The notes beneath the pieces are model-generated. The model was not told the DNA's origin. It worked only from the letters and a program-made list of their open reading frames with translations, and made no database searches. Positions 10,046-21,845 of a DNA stretch of 64,000 nt are shown here, piece by piece. Source of the stretch: Multifurca ochricompacta (Eukaryota; Basidiomycota; Agaricomycetes; Russulales; Russulaceae); NCBI GenBank assembly GCA_022496185.1, contig WTXG01000120.1, forward strand, positions 1 to 64,000. Reading direction: 5' to 3'. Both the position numbers and the translations under genes were made by a program. How positions within the stretch are numbered: position 1 is the first letter of the stretch; the number at the start of each line of letters is the position of its first letter.

Positions 10046-12888
10046 GTGTCCTACACCTTGGATCAAGCAGCCTCCCCCCCCTACGAGCTTACCCCCCCCC
10101 ACGAAATCCTCAACTTCGCTGCCTTAGTAGAGGCAGCTGCCACAGCATCCCCTGCCCCCCCTTCATCGGTCTTGCCTCCTCTGGAACTCCCAGAACTTCA
10201 TCCTTTCCCTGTGCCCTCCCCCACCCTCCAATTGCCCCCTCTCGTTCCCCCAGGCCTCTTAAACGCGTCCAACACCTTTGGCACCCCCCTCCTTGTTATA
10301 TTCGCCTTCCAACCCCAGCTCCACCCCCTCCCACTACTGCAAACGCCCTCTCCCCTCACCACCCTGGCCCTAACCATCGGACACCTCCTCCTTCTCTTGT
10401 TCATCATCCTATTTGTATCGATCATCCAACCAACCCTCATCAGTTTCTTATCTACTACTCGCTTGATGGTCGACAGGAGTCTTGGGTGCCTGCCCAGTTT
10501 TCCAGAGAGGTCAGCTTTTTGACCAATTTCCCTGCTACTTGGACGTGCTTCGTGATCAGGCTAATTACCTCCCTGGGACTCGCATTCCTATCCGCTTCCC
10601 TCACTTTCATAACATTCCTATTCGTCCTCGCATTGATCGATTCATTCGTTCCCCTCATTACCCCACCTCCCACTTTGTAAACCTCAATCTCTGTGCCAAA
10701 GTAGGATACTTGGCCCCCAACCCTCGCACCTTCCCCAGTGGTCTCTTGGTCTATTCTTGGAACGCTTCCATTGCCTGCCTGGACCGCACCCTCTCCCCAG
10801 AATTGCAAGACGTCTTCAGTGGAGCCAGAGCATTACTTCAGGGGTTTGACCTGCTAGACGGACGCTTTATCTGCATCTTCGGGACCCTGAGCTTCACTGA
10901 TTTAGGAGTCTTGGTGGAGGAAAGATACTTTACAGTTCGGGATGCATCAGGAATCACTTAGAACTTGTCTCCTTCATTAACCCTGTCCGCTTACCTACCA
11001 ATCCCCTTACCCTCCTCCCCATCCAACCTGCAGACAGGTACTCGTGCTTTGAAGATATAGATTTCGATAGTAACCTCTAAACAGTACGTTGTGCACCTAA
11101 CTGTAGAGGTCCCTAGTAAATAAAGACAACCCCTTGGTCTGGAAAATAGTGTCCTTTCCTGCAGAAAGAGAAGAACCTCCAACGTGTCCAAAGACAATTC
11201 AACCACCTCTTCCAGCTCCACAGAGAAGCACAACTTGCCCTCCTCTACCCAGAACCACTCATCAGCACCCTCCACGACGACGGACAAGCAGAAGGCTGGT
11301 GTGAGTAGATACCATCTATCTTCCTCTTCGAATTCTCCTCCCCTTTGACAAGTCCTCTCCCAAACCAGTACAACCAGTTCCTGTCCGACCCTGTCAAGCC
11401 ATTCCTCGAGATTCCCAGCACCAACTCCTCTATTGGCACCTTGCCCAGCTCACCCATTCCACAGGGGACCCCCTAGAAACACTCTTAGTCTGTGTCAATG
11501 ACGAATACCTTTGGAAAGAACACATTCCCCCTCGCATCCCAGAACTTGAAACCCTCTTGCTCAGAGGAGAACGCCTCTACTACCTCTCCACCTTTCGTCT
11601 AGACCACACCAGAATCAACCTCACCTTTGACAAGATCCGCCTTCACTCCGCTCCCTCCCCCTCTGGCTGGCACCTTGTGGAAACAGAAGGAATACAAATT
11701 GAATACCTGTGGACAGCTGATTACTGGGAGACCACCTCGCGCAACCACTGCCCTTTCCTTGTTAACCCCCCCATCTTCACAGACCCCCCTTACCTCCCCA
11801 CTTACGCTGAACCCTCCCCAGAACCAGAAGAGCTCACCTTCCCTACCCTTTCCCTTACAGAAGTCACCCAAGAAGAAGAATGCCTCACCCAGACCCAGAC
11901 AATCCTGATCAGTAACACTACCACCTGGTCTGACCTCGAAACCCCCACAGAAAACACCTCTGACTTCGAAGAAAGCCCCCCTGCATCCCATCGACGTTGC
12001 CTCTGTGACATTGATCTCTGTACCTGTAGTTTTCGTCCAGACACCCCCCCCACTCCCCCAGGAATAGTATTGTGGAGACCCTCGGCCTTTGATACATACT
12101 TACCTTCACATTACTCGATCTAAGTAGGGAAAAGAAATAAAAAACTCCTTTGCATTGTGGCTAGTATTACTGACTGGGCTATCAACCTGGCGTCCCAACA
12201 CAGAAGAAGTCAGTCCAACTCCCCCCAAGACAGAAGAAGAAATCCTAGAAGACATAGCAGTAACAACACACCCGCCACACCTGCCCCCCATCGCACCTCC
12301 AGAAGACAAAGAGCACAAACCCACCCTAGCCCGAGTGCACCACCGCTAGAACGACCAATTCCCCCTGTTCCCGAACCCTTCCTTGCTCATCTAAATTACT
12401 CCCCCATCCCACCAACATCCACCCAGCTTGCCTCAACATCAACACCTTTCCTGAATCTCCCAGTAGTAGAATCTGATCAGTCTCGGTCTCGATCCCCTTC
12501 CATTGTTCATCAAGTCAACCACATCTATCCTGCCACAGATATCTTCGTCTCCAGGACACTACCCACTCGAAACCCCAGTGAGCTACGGGAATTCCATCTT
12601 CATTGTTCTGCTCAGCTTGCAACTCAAAGAGTCAATCACCTTGACGTCTACCATCCCTTGAGTGAAGCTAATCGTATCACCACAGACCCCCTGTACTTTG
12701 AAAACCTCCTTTGGCGTCTTCGCATTGTCATCTCTGCCCCAGGAATAGTTGAAGAGTATTACTGGATCCATAGAAACATCCGCAACTACCGTCTAGACCG
12801 CGCCGTCCTTCGCCCAGCCTATCAAGTCTACTACGCCTGGAACGCCCAAGGGTGGACTACATACCGCCTTAGCACCCGCTCTGAATGA
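10046..12888 (+). pseudogene. Ty3-2 ORF0 region upstream of gag (frameshifted)
   Basis: About 2.8 kb of C-rich, mostly open sequence in shifting frames. Open stretches: 10046-10522 (from GTG; Pro-rich), 10482-10961 (globular-looking, with FDLLDGRFICIFGTL), about 11420-12123 (LETLLVCVNDEYLWKEH through YLWTADYW, then an acidic Pro/Thr-rich tail) and 12157-12888 (Ser/Pro-rich, then HPLSEANRITTDPLYFENL). I recognise no domain. Almost no ATG occurs: only 10465, 10942, 11498 and 11880 in any frame from the RNA start to 12884, each explicable as ACG to ATG decay. Either a non-AUG-started protein damaged by indels, or several exons. It ends in an ATGA overlap with gag at 12885. Confidence 0.6.
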
Positions 12889-14345
12889 CCTCAGAACGAC
12901 CTCTTACTGCTGAAGAATTAGCTCAAGTCCCCTTTGGCTTTACCCACCCTATCTTTGACTACGACGACTGTGCTTTTGTTGCTACCTGGAAAGGAGACAA
13001 CTACTACACTCAGACTCTTGGACACAACTGGAAACACCTTTGGGACAGTCGCATCCTTTCTGTAAACGAATATCTCAGTAACTTCCCTAACATTGACCTC
13101 ATCAGCAACCTTGACCCCCACACATTCTACGGAACATACAACAGAAAGGAAGTCCATTGGTCTGACACCCATACAGCGTGGGTCTATCTTAATAACCACC
13201 GTGTCCAATTCCCAGTTGCTTCTATCACCTCAGACGAAGAAGAAGTATCTCAGTCCCTTGAAGCTGTAGAGCAATCCCTTCATGCTATCACCCTCAGAAC
13301 CCCCCCTACTCTCCCATCCATATCCCTTGCCTCCACAACTACTGCTATTGCTTCACACCCTCCAAAGACACCAACACCTTTGAATATCATGAGTACTACT
13401 GCCACCTCTAATGGGAAGATCCTGGGATCACCCCCAGAATCTTTCGATGGTCAAGCTTCTAAAGCAGAACGTTTCTGGTCCCAACTAGCCAACTACTACT
13501 ACCTGAATGAGGGTGCCTTCACTGATGAGAGCAGACGAGTCTCTGCAGCCCTCACCCACTTTAAACTTGATACACCAGCAGGCGAATGGGCCAGAGACTG
13601 CACCAACACTGCACTCCAAGCCAACCCCCCTTCCTTTGGGACTTGGGACCGCTTCAGAATTGACTTTGAAAAACAGTTCATTCCAGTAGAGAGTCGTCTC
13701 CTGTCCACCAAAGCCATGTATGAAATTCGCCAAGGCACTTGCCCCTTCAATGACTGGTACCAAGAATGGTCCACCCATGCTACTCGTGCTACAGTGGATG
13801 AAAACACCAAGATCTATGCCTTCCGAAGCATGATCAACCAAGGTCTAGGACAGAAGCTCCTTGGACTATCCCCCCAGCCCACCACACTCCGTGATCTTGT
13901 CACTAAGGCCAGAGAATTTGATGCAGCGTGGCAGCTTTATGGCAAGACCACCAAGCCTCGGCCTCTCCATCTGCGTGTTGGAGAAGCTACCACTGACAAC
14001 CCAGAAGCCCAAGTCAACTTTGTTGCCTCTCCCCAGCCCAGAAACCCTAACACCCCTCCACGCACTACCAAGTTAACCCCAGAAGAAAAGAAGTATCAAC
14101 GAGAAAATAAGCTTTGCTTCTATTGTGGGAAGCCTAATCACATCGCCAATCAATGCCGCAGCAAGACCAGGGCCATCCAAGGTCAAGGACCTCCTCGCCC
14201 TACCCCAGTAAGAGCCCTGGCATCAGAAGAAGCACCCCCCCAAGCACCACGACCCCCCCCTGACTACCTCTCAGTATCCGCCACCAAGAGCTATGAAGAT
14301 CCAGTACCATACATGATGGACGAAGACGGACCTTCGGATTTTTAA
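12885..14345 (+). CDS. Ty3-2 Gag
   Basis: 486 aa. Structural protein of the particle. The N-terminal 165 residues resemble the N-terminal extension of the other Ty3 family (a Tyr/Trp-rich region with SDTHTAWVYLNNHRVQF). Then MSTTATSNGKILG (13390) opens the capsid region (FWSQLANYYYLNEG...FRIDFEKQFIP...YEIRQGTCPFNDWYQEW). The zinc knuckle CFYCGKPNHIANQC is at about residues 411-424. The ATG at 12885 sits in ATGA, overlapping the stop of the upstream frame, and may itself derive from ACG; the true start could be upstream or at 13390. Ends SDF-stop at the T5 slip site that leads into pol. Confidence 0.85.
   Translation: MTSERPLTAEELAQVPFGFTHPIFDYDDCAFVATWKGDNYYTQTLGHNWKHLWDSRILSVNEYLSNFPNIDLISNLDPHTFYGTYNRKEVHWSDTHTAWVYLNNHRVQFPVASITSDEEEVSQSLEAVEQSLHAITLRTPPTLPSISLASTTTAIASHPPKTPTPLNIMSTTATSNGKILGSPPESFDGQASKAERFWSQLANYYYLNEGAFTDESRRVSAALTHFKLDTPAGEWARDCTNTALQANPPSFGTWDRFRIDFEKQFIPVESRLLSTKAMYEIRQGTCPFNDWYQEWSTHATRATVDENTKIYAFRSMINQGLGQKLLGLSPQPTTLRDLVTKAREFDAAWQLYGKTTKPRPLHLRVGEATTDNPEAQVNFVASPQPRNPNTPPRTTKLTPEEKKYQRENKLCFYCGKPNHIANQCRSKTRAIQGQGPPRPTPVRALASEEAPPQAPRPPPDYLSVSATKSYEDPVPYMMDEDGPSDF
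14336..14345 (+). promoter_or_regulatory. gag-pol -1 frameshift site
   Basis: GGATTTTTAA, with gag read as GAT TTT TAA. A -1 slip on the T5 run (14339-14343) gives TTT TTA ACA and enters the pol frame, which is open from here to the protease. The same GGATTTTTRA occurs at the gag end of Ty3-3, -4 and -5 although the flanking proteins differ. Slippage is inferred. Confidence 0.7.
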
Positions 14346-16034
14346 CACATCCTACAGCTGCACTGTCTGTGAGGACTTCTTGTAACCCCAGTGTTCCTTG
14401 TACGAGCCGCTCTGCGGTCCTAGATAACCTTGGTTTTGAGCATGTATCCTTGTTAGTGACTAGAAATGCTAGATCACCTTCTATTGTGCTCAAAGCAGAA
14501 CTCATTGGACGAAACACTAGGAAGAAAATCAGTGTGTGTGCCCTAATAGATAGTGGGGCAGAAGGATTAATAATCCATCAAGACTATGCCAAAGCACATC
14601 ACCTAACCTTGAGCACCCTTGCCAAGCCTCTCCGCATCAAAAATGTGGATGGAACTAGTAACGCTAATGGAGCCATTTACTACACCACAACCCAAATCCT
14701 ACGACTACCCCTCCAAGACCAATACCATGAAGAACTTGCAGAGTTCTATGTTACTAATATAGGGGACCATGACATTATCTTAGGAACTGACTGGCTATGT
14801 TGCCACAACCCAGAAGTAAACTGGAAAGATGACACCCTGACCTTAAAACATTGCCCCACATCCTGCACCCTTACCATGACCCCTCTGACCTTTGCTTCAA
14901 CACACCCCTCTTGCCCTGCCCTGTCTACAATCACAGTACAACCCCTGATGGACCAGACACTCATAGCGGCAGCAGAAACCTTTGCAGCCCTAATCACAGA
15001 TCACCCCATGATTACCCCAGAAGAAGTGCCTCCCAAATTCATTGTCCATATCCGTGCCAAGACTACCATGTCCACTCAGATTGCTGCAGATCAAGTAAAG
15101 ACCCCTACGTCCTTAGAAGACCAACTCCCTCCTGAATACCTCGCATACTGATCTGTCTTTGAAGAGAAAGCCTCTCAACGTTTGCCACAGCACCAGCCAT
15201 GGGACCATGCCATAGAACTCAAACCAGATGCCAAAGTGCGTGACTGCGGCATCTACAAGCTCACCCCTGAAGAACAGAAAGCCCTGGACGTTTTCTTAAA
15301 TGACCACCTGGCCAAGGGATATATCAGAGAATCTAAGTCCCCCATTGCTAGCCCCTTCTTCTTTGTAAAAAAGAAGGATGGAAAACTACGTCCTGTCCAA
15401 GACTATCGAGCCTTGAATGAAATCACAGTAAAGAATGCTTACCCCCTACCCTTGATCCCAGAACTCATTGACAAACTTCACCATGCTCACTACTTCACCA
15501 AGTTTGATATCTGCTGGGGATATAACAATATCTGTATCAAAGAAGGAGATGAATGGAAAGCTGCCTTTAAGACCAACCGAGGTCTCTTTGAACCCCTTGT
15601 CATGTTCTTTGGACTCTGTAACTCCCCTGCCACATTCCAGGCCTTCATGAATAGAGCCTTCGAAGATCTCCTTGCCACTGACCATGTTGTCATCTATATG
15701 GACGACATCTTAATATTTACAGACACCATGGACCACCACAGAACACTTACTCACCAAGTCCTCCAGCGCCTCCAACAGTTTGACTTGTATCTAAAGCCTG
15801 AGAAGTGTACCTTTGCTCAGACAACCATTGACTATCTTGGCCTAGTCATCACAGCTGGCCGTGTCCAGATGGACCCTGCTAAATTAGAGGGTATTACGAA
15901 ATGGCCTCCCCCATGCACCCTAAAACAACTCCAAGCCTTCCTTGGATTCTGCAACTTCTACCGATGTTTTATCAAAGATTTCTCCCTCATTGCCTGCCAC
16001 CTCCATGATCTCACCAAGAAAGATACCCCTTTCC
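14344..16034 (+). pseudogene. Ty3-2 pol: protease and RT
   Basis: Reached by -1 shift. Protease DSGAEGLIIHQDY at about 14549-14587. RT from [14 protein letters not shown] with [13 protein letters not shown] (about 15369), the [14 protein letters not shown] region and YMDD at about 15696-15707; the RT connection region ends TKKDTPF at 16034. One TGA at 15149-15151 stands where AYRSVFEE would be expected (CGA). A solo LTR splits RT from RNase H; the frame resumes at 16618 (LWTSDHDLAF). Confidence 0.9.
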
Positions 16035-16612
16035 TGTGACGGTTTAAATTTCCTTTTATTTTTGTCTGACTAGTGAATAACCACATGACTTATATCAGCT
16101 AATCTATCTAACTAGATTAACTGACTGTACACTATAGAGGGCGTAACCCCTCTGTTGCTTACTTATACATTGATCTAGCCCCTCCTCTGCATTTACATGA
16201 CGAAGTATGACATAGTTATGAGATCACTGTGACGCAGCATGACATCATTCTACTGCACATACCTGTTTACTTTACTGGCTAGACCCTTGTTTCCAATAGT
16301 AGCTCAACTGTATTTAAACCTGCTTAAGTCCTAGAGAACAGACCTTAAGTCTGTTCTCCTGTGCCAATACAGGTGCTTCACTTGACTCACAGAAAGATTC
16401 CTCTTGAACCCTCTTAAGTCGCGACTTGGAGGGACTTCAAACCCCAGTAGCTTGTGACAGGACTTAGTGTCGCTATTTGATCTCGTATCTCGCACGCGCC
16501 CCTCTATCTTGTGTGGGCTTGACTCGACTTAGTTGTGGTCTTGATCCTGACTTAGTTATCTTGAATCCGAACGACTCTCTGGTCTTGACACAGCACGCAC
16601 CTGGCTGTGACA
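16035..16612 (+). repeat. Solo LTR of the TGTGACGG family
   Basis: 578 bp, TGTGACGGTTT...CTGTGACA, with target duplication TTTCC (16030-16034, 16613-16617). TATTTAA near 16312. A perfect 10-bp hairpin GAGAACAGAC/GTCTGTTCTC (about 16334-16358) covers the predicted RNA start. Related LTRs: 28495-29093, 46251-46853 and, more distantly, the LTRs of the element at 51067-55091. Confidence 0.93.
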
Positions 16613-16617
16613 TTTCC

Positions 16618-18650
16618 TCTGGACTTCTGACCATGACCTTGCCTTTTCCACCCTAAAGAATGCCTTCACCACTGCCCCTGTCCTCGCCCTCCCTGACCAT
16701 ACTAAAGCTTTCCATATCATCACTGATGCCAGTGACTTTGCTATTGGTGCCATCCTTGAACAACCTGATGAACTCAATCGCTACCATCCCCTTGCCTTCC
16801 TATCCAAGTCCATGCTGGATGCTGAACGCAACTATGACATCCATGACAAAGAACTTCTTGCCATTGTTTGTGCTCTGGACACCTGGAGACACTACCTTGA
16901 GGGTGCAGCCCTTCCCTTTGAGGTGTGGACTGACCACAACAACCTGACTTACTTCTGCTCCAAGCAGAAGCTCTCCCGCCGCCAAGCACGGTGGGCCCTT
17001 GAACTGTCTCGATACAACTTCACCATTGTTCACAAACCTGGCTCTTTCAACAAATCTGATGCTCTGTCCCGGTGTCCAGACCATAAAGAGGGGATAGAGC
17101 ATGACAATGATGAGTGCATACTCCTGGACTCTAAGTTTTTTCGCATTCAGGCCATGAAAACCACAGTCACAACAACTCATGACTCCACTCTACACCACAG
17201 AATCAAAGACTGCCAAGACCATGACAATGAAGTCACCCAAGCCCTGACCACCATCTTGCACAATGGGCCACGCTCCCTTGCCAAAGGACTGGAGGACTGG
17301 AACCTAGAAAATGGCCTAATCCTACATAAAGGCCAAGTCTACATCCCCAAGTCCCAAGAACTACAAAGAGACATTGTAAAGTTACATCATGATTCCATTG
17401 CCACAGGACATCCAGGCAGATGGAAGACCTATGAACTAGTATCACGAGAATTTTGGTGGCCAGGAATGTCCTCCTTTGTCAAAGAATATGTGGACGGATG
17501 TGCCACCTGCCAAGAAACCAAAGTTCGACCTCGACTACCCATCCCTTTGCAACCCAATCAAGTTCCAACTTGAGTATGGGGAACAATCACCATGGACTTC
17601 ATCACAGACTTACCCCTATCTCAGTCATACGACTCCCTATTTGTGGTGGTGGACCGGTTCAGTAAAGCCACCATCATTGTTCCTTGCACCAAAGATATCA
17701 CTGCCCCAGAAACCTCCAAACTATTTCTTGAACATGTATGGAGACGCACTGGCCTCCCAGACCAAGTCATCTCTGATCGAGGCCCCCAGTTTGCATCCAA
17801 AGTCATGAAGGAAATGTGGAGCAAGCTAGGAGTACAATCATCCTTGAGCACTGCCTATCACCCCCAGACTGATGGAGAGACTGAACGGGTCAACCAAGAA
17901 CTAGAACAATACCTCCGTGTCTTTTGCAACTTCCAACAAGATGACTGGGCAGAACTGATCCCCTTTATGGAGTTCGCCCACAATGCTAGAACTCACAGTG
18001 CTACTAAAAGATCTCCCTTTGAAATCTGGTATGGCTTCCAACCAGAGTTTATTCCCCCACTCCATTTTGCCACCCCTATCCTGTCAGTTGAAGAAAGACT
18101 CCGCACCCTAGAAACTATCCGTAGTGAAGTAGCTGCTGCCCTCCAGGTGGCTGCAGAACTCATGAAACAGTCGAGACCAGATGGACCCCTCCATGCTTTC
18201 AAAACAGGGGAGCTGGTTTGGTTGGAAGGGACAAATATATGCACCACTCACCCCAAAGCCAAACTCAGCCCCTGACGTCATGGTCCTTTTAAAGTCATAC
18301 ATTCTGGCCCTGTTAACTGCAAGCTTGAACTCCCTAAGTCATGGCGCATCCACCCAGTCTTTCACAACTCTCTCCTGTCCCATTACAAAGAAACCCCAGT
18401 CCATGGACCCAACTTCACTCGACCACCACCAGAACTTGTGAATGGGGAAGAAGACCATTATGAGATAGAGACCATCTTACAGTCTGCTCACACCCCTAAC
18501 AGAAAGGGCATCCGTTACCTTGTCAAATGGAAGGGCTACCCTGCCTCAGAAAACTCGTGGGTCCCCTTCACTGAAATGAAGAATGCCATGACCCTGCTTC
18601 GGGACTTCCATCATCGACACCCCACCCTGCCTAGACCCCCACACCTCTGA
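16618..18650 (+). pseudogene. Ty3-2 pol: RNase H, integrase, chromodomain
   Basis: RNase H with HIITDASDFAIGAIL (about 16715) and DAERNYDIHDKELLAIV. Integrase HHCC zinc module (HHDSIATGHPGRW...CATCQETK, about 17388-17520). Catalytic triad: Asp in MDFITDLP (about 17593), Asp in SDRGPQF (about 17773), Glu in DGETERVNQ (about 17881). Chromodomain YLVKWKGYPASENSWVPF at about 18513-18570; end TGA 18648-18650. Two internal TGA stops, 17571-17573 and 18273-18275, both at CGA-type sites. Apart from the three stops and the LTR insertion, the frame of the whole pol is kept. Confidence 0.9.
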
Positions 18651-18678
18651 CAAACTTGCTGTGGCACAGCAAGGCCCT

Positions 18679-18688
18679 AAAGAGGGGA
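18679..18688 (+). other. Ty3-2 polypurine tract
   Basis: AAAGAGGGGA just upstream of the 3' LTR, the expected plus-strand primer. Confidence 0.75.
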
Positions 18689-18691
18689 TAG

Positions 18692-19267
18692 TGTCATGAA
18701 CTGACACCCTAGAAAACCTCCTGACCCCCCAGAAATCCTCAGATGCTCCCAGAGACCTTGTAAAACCCTCAGAGACAAAGATAACCCTAGATTAAGACCA
18801 GAGAAGGGCCGGTCCGGACCAGGGCCGGACTCCTGCCAAATTGGAGACCTGTGGGAAGAGTACTAACAGAACCCCACAATGCCTAAACAGCAGCCCACAA
18901 ACTGCGGACTGCGGACTGCGGATTTCTAAGCCCAAAAGTGGGACTATTCTCATTGGTGGATCAGTAGGGAGTTAAAGCGAAGTTAACCTCCCCTAAAGTG
19001 GTGCACAGACCAAAGTCCCGGTTGTAATTACGTATATAAACCCTTTGGGAATAGAATGGACAGCTCCAGACTGTCCACTTGTGATCCGGTTCCTGATTAC
19101 CTAGGAGATTAGCCCCACCTTGTGGAAGGCTTCTCATCCCTTGCCCTTGAGCTGTTCGCTTCGTCTCTCTTGCACTTTCACCCTCACTCTCACCTTTTTG
19201 CCCACTTCTAAATCCCTTCCCCTCGCATACAACCCACTGTCCAGGCAGTTGACAGTGAGTTGTAACA
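18692..19267 (+). repeat. Ty3-2 3' LTR
   Basis: 576 bp. It differs from the 5' copy by three single-base length changes and about three transitions, indicating a fairly recent insertion. Followed by the CTGTC target duplication (19268-19272). Confidence 0.93.
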
Positions 19268-19272
19268 CTGTC

Positions 19273-19882
19273 CACTGCGATCCAGCACGAACATACCTCA
19301 ACTGGCTCTTCCTTCCTTATATGGATTGGTCTAAAGAGCAAGTATGGCTCAGTGGGGCCCACTGCGATCTTTAGGGACTTCAAAGAAGCCCTAAACTTTT
19401 GCCTGGACTCTGCCAAGCACCCCTTGCCTCAGATTAACCACCTTGAGGTCACCTTTGAGCGCCTTGAGACCAATAGTGTCACCATCCCTGATGTCTTGCA
19501 GGGCATGCTCCTGCTCCATATGCTCCCTCCCAAATGGGAGGCCCTTATCCCCACCATCCTTGTCAGAAGATCTCCTTCCAACATTAATCTAGCCGTAATC
19601 CGTGATGCCGTGCTTGCTCAGTGGGAGCAAGATCGATCCAGGGGTAAGAACCCTCATGCAGCTAATAAGCTCTTGGCAATCAAATGGAAGCAGGGTGACC
19701 CTCGCTTTAATCAGCAGAAACATTTTGGTGGCAAGCAGCCAGAGCAAGCAGAGAAACAGTTGGATCAGAAATTCCAGTGTGGGTGCCGTGCTGGGAAGAA
19801 GTACAGAGATAATCAGCAGTCCAAGGACAGCAGCATTCTCACATCACCAATCAGGCATTCTTCCCTCCTCCTCATCTCATGA
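19273..19882 (+). pseudogene. Copia-A gag, C-terminal part
   Basis: Continues from 9405 (after the duplicated CTGTC): IQHEHTSTGSSFLIWIGLKSKYG, then the gag helical region DFKEALNFCLDS and LPPKWEALIPTIL typical of copia gag. The end, from about 19800, is in a shifted frame relative to the linker at 19879, implying a small indel. No zinc knuckle is recognisable. Confidence 0.8.
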
Positions 19883-20409
19883 CCACACCATCTGTTCCCT
19901 TGCCTCCTGCATTTAAATCTCATTACAGGAACAGAAGGCCTCGCATTGTGATGCATACCACACCTAAGGAGCGGATCCCTGGCCGCTATCAAGCATTTAA
20001 CCAAGCCTTGGATCTGTGCGACGATATAGGTGTGCCAGGGACCTCTTGTAACATTAAACCGCTTGAGGCCCGCATCACTGACCAATTCTCAAGAGTGTCA
20101 TCCAGTAAGACCAAACTGGAGGACCTTGAAGAGGATGGAGATGAGCCACCCTGCAAGAAAACCAGATCCCCCTTGCCTATTGACGTCGATTCAGAAGACG
20201 AGGAGGAGGACCCCAATAATCCTCTGGACTGGGGTTCTGATCATCTTGATGATCAGTTGGCTGATCTGGCTGGTCTAGATGAGGACAACGATCAAGATGT
20301 GTACGTCCCTCCTTTCCTTCTACTCTGCAAAGCTCATAGACGCATTTACACTTCTTTAGTTTGCACTTCTAGGGAACCCCCATTGAGAGCCATTGTTATG
20401 CAGGAGTAA
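19879..20409 (+). pseudogene. Copia-A gag-pol linker region
   Basis: 176-codon open stretch: basic start (RNRRPRIV), then a long acidic segment (DSEDEEEDPNNPLDWG...DLAGLDEDNDQDVYVPPF). No catalytic motif. Position between gag and the protease suggests the gag C-terminus or a linker of the polyprotein. A stop at 20407 separates it from the protease segment; whether this is ancestral or decay is unclear. Confidence 0.65.
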
Positions 20410-20453
20410 ACAGCACAGTACATGACTTTAGGTCATGTACCAATATATTTGAG

Positions 20454-21244
20454 TTGCAGCATAATTGCCTGTGTGCTAAATGTAAAGGAAAGACTATGGA
20501 CAATAGCCATATAACATGGCTCTTAGATTCAGGTGCTTCATTGCACTTTACCTTTTCTCTTGACGATTTCATTGAGTATGAGGACATGGTGAACCCTGAG
20601 CCCATTAAAACAGCTTCTAAGCCAATCTATATCAAAGGGAAGGGTACAGTTCTACTAGAACACGATGTCACATACAATGGAGTCACTAGAACACGCACTA
20701 TGCGCTTATATCCAGTATATTACATTCCTGATATTACTGGGAGACTCCTGAGTGTCAGAGAATTTCTTAAGCAAGGGCTGAACATCTATGGGGACAAACA
20801 CCAATTAACCTTGCGCAATAAGGGATCAAAAGTCCCTGTTATTCAATGCCATCCAGCAATTCCTGGCCAAACTATCTATTGGCTTCATTCTAAGATCACT
20901 AATTTACAATCTTACTCCACAATCTACACTGTGAATTACGATTGAATGCATAAGCACCTAGGACATCCTTCAAAGGAAGTCTTACGTCATGCCAAAGATC
21001 ACACTAAGGGATTCCCCTGAGATCTATCTTATCCAAAGACAGCTCCCTTATGCCTGGGATGCACACAAGGCAAGATGCCTTCGCAATCTTATCTCCTGTC
21101 TGAAACACATGCCTCAAAGCCATTTGAGTGCATTCATTCAGATCTGAAGATCTTCCTGGTAGAATCTTATCATAAATACAAATATTTTATCAGCTTTATT
21201 GATGATTATATGTCATTTGCGTGGATTGTCTGTTTGTGCACTAA
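20454..21244 (+). pseudogene. Copia-A protease and integrase N-terminus
   Basis: Protease active site in WLLDSGASLHFTF (about 20518-20556), with a CLCAKCKGK stretch before it. Then the pre-integrase domain with HKHLGHPSKEVL (about 20949) and CLGCTQGKM (about 21052), the HHCC module of copia integrases. The first catalytic Asp lies in FECIHSDLKIF (about 21126). TGA stops at 20943-20945 and near 21018 replace likely Arg codons. Ty3-3 is inserted at 21245; the frame resumes at 29352. Confidence 0.85.
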
Positions 21245-21814
21245 TGTTACGTCCAGTGCGGGACATTCCACACAACTTGTGTGACAGCGTTCGTTCGTGA
21301 TCAGGTAAGAGACCAATAAGGCCCCTTTGAGTGGTGTATGAGAGGTCAAAGTCAAAGAGGCTGTTCTCTAAGATGATGTTGAGCAGAAAGTACCAGAAGT
21401 ACTGAGAGGGTCGAGTCAAAGCTTCCAAGGGAGAGTCCAGAAGACAAACACCAATGTATTCAATAAGTCAAGTCTGAGGTCTACAATGTAGTTACAGCGG
21501 ACTTATATACGTAATCGAATGAGTGTCTAAAGATAAGATATCGGAGTCATGTGGGCCCAAATATGCGAAAGCGGAGGGCGTAGAGCCTAGCTTCTGATAG
21601 GGGATTAAGTAAGTGTCCGGTCTTAGAGATAAGGAGATAAGAGATAAAGGAAAGCATAAGCAAGTATAAGCAACATGTCAACATGTACAAATGGTGGTCA
21701 CAGGGAAGGAAGTAAGGCACGTGAGGGATCCCAGGATGGGGACGTGATCAGGAAGTGAAGGGTCCGTGTTAGGGATGGTAAAGAAAAGTGGGGGACTGGG
21801 CCCTGGTCGTAACA
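21245..21814 (-). repeat. Ty3-3 3' LTR
   Basis: 570 bp, TGTTACGACC... on the minus strand. It lacks 17 bp present in the 5' copy near 29280. The polypurine tract (minus CCAGAAAGGAGGGTGA) is at 21815-21830. Confidence 0.92.
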
Positions 21815-21845
21815 TCACCCTCCTTTCTGGTTCAAGCTGACCCAG

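Larger units (their letters stand above)
9406..19267 (+). mobile_element. Ty3-2: chromodomain Ty3 element with a long ORF0 region
   Basis: LTRs 9406-9978 (573 bp) and 18692-19267 (576 bp), about 99% alike by eye, with target duplication CTGTC. 9.3 kb after removal of a solo LTR (16035-16612). Order: LTR, primer site, about 2.9 kb ORF0 region, gag, -1 shift, protease, RT, RNase H, integrase, chromodomain, polypurine tract, LTR. No zinc-knuckle ORF3 is present, unlike the other Ty3 family here. Pol has three TGA stops, each where CGA would restore the family residue. Confidence 0.93.
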
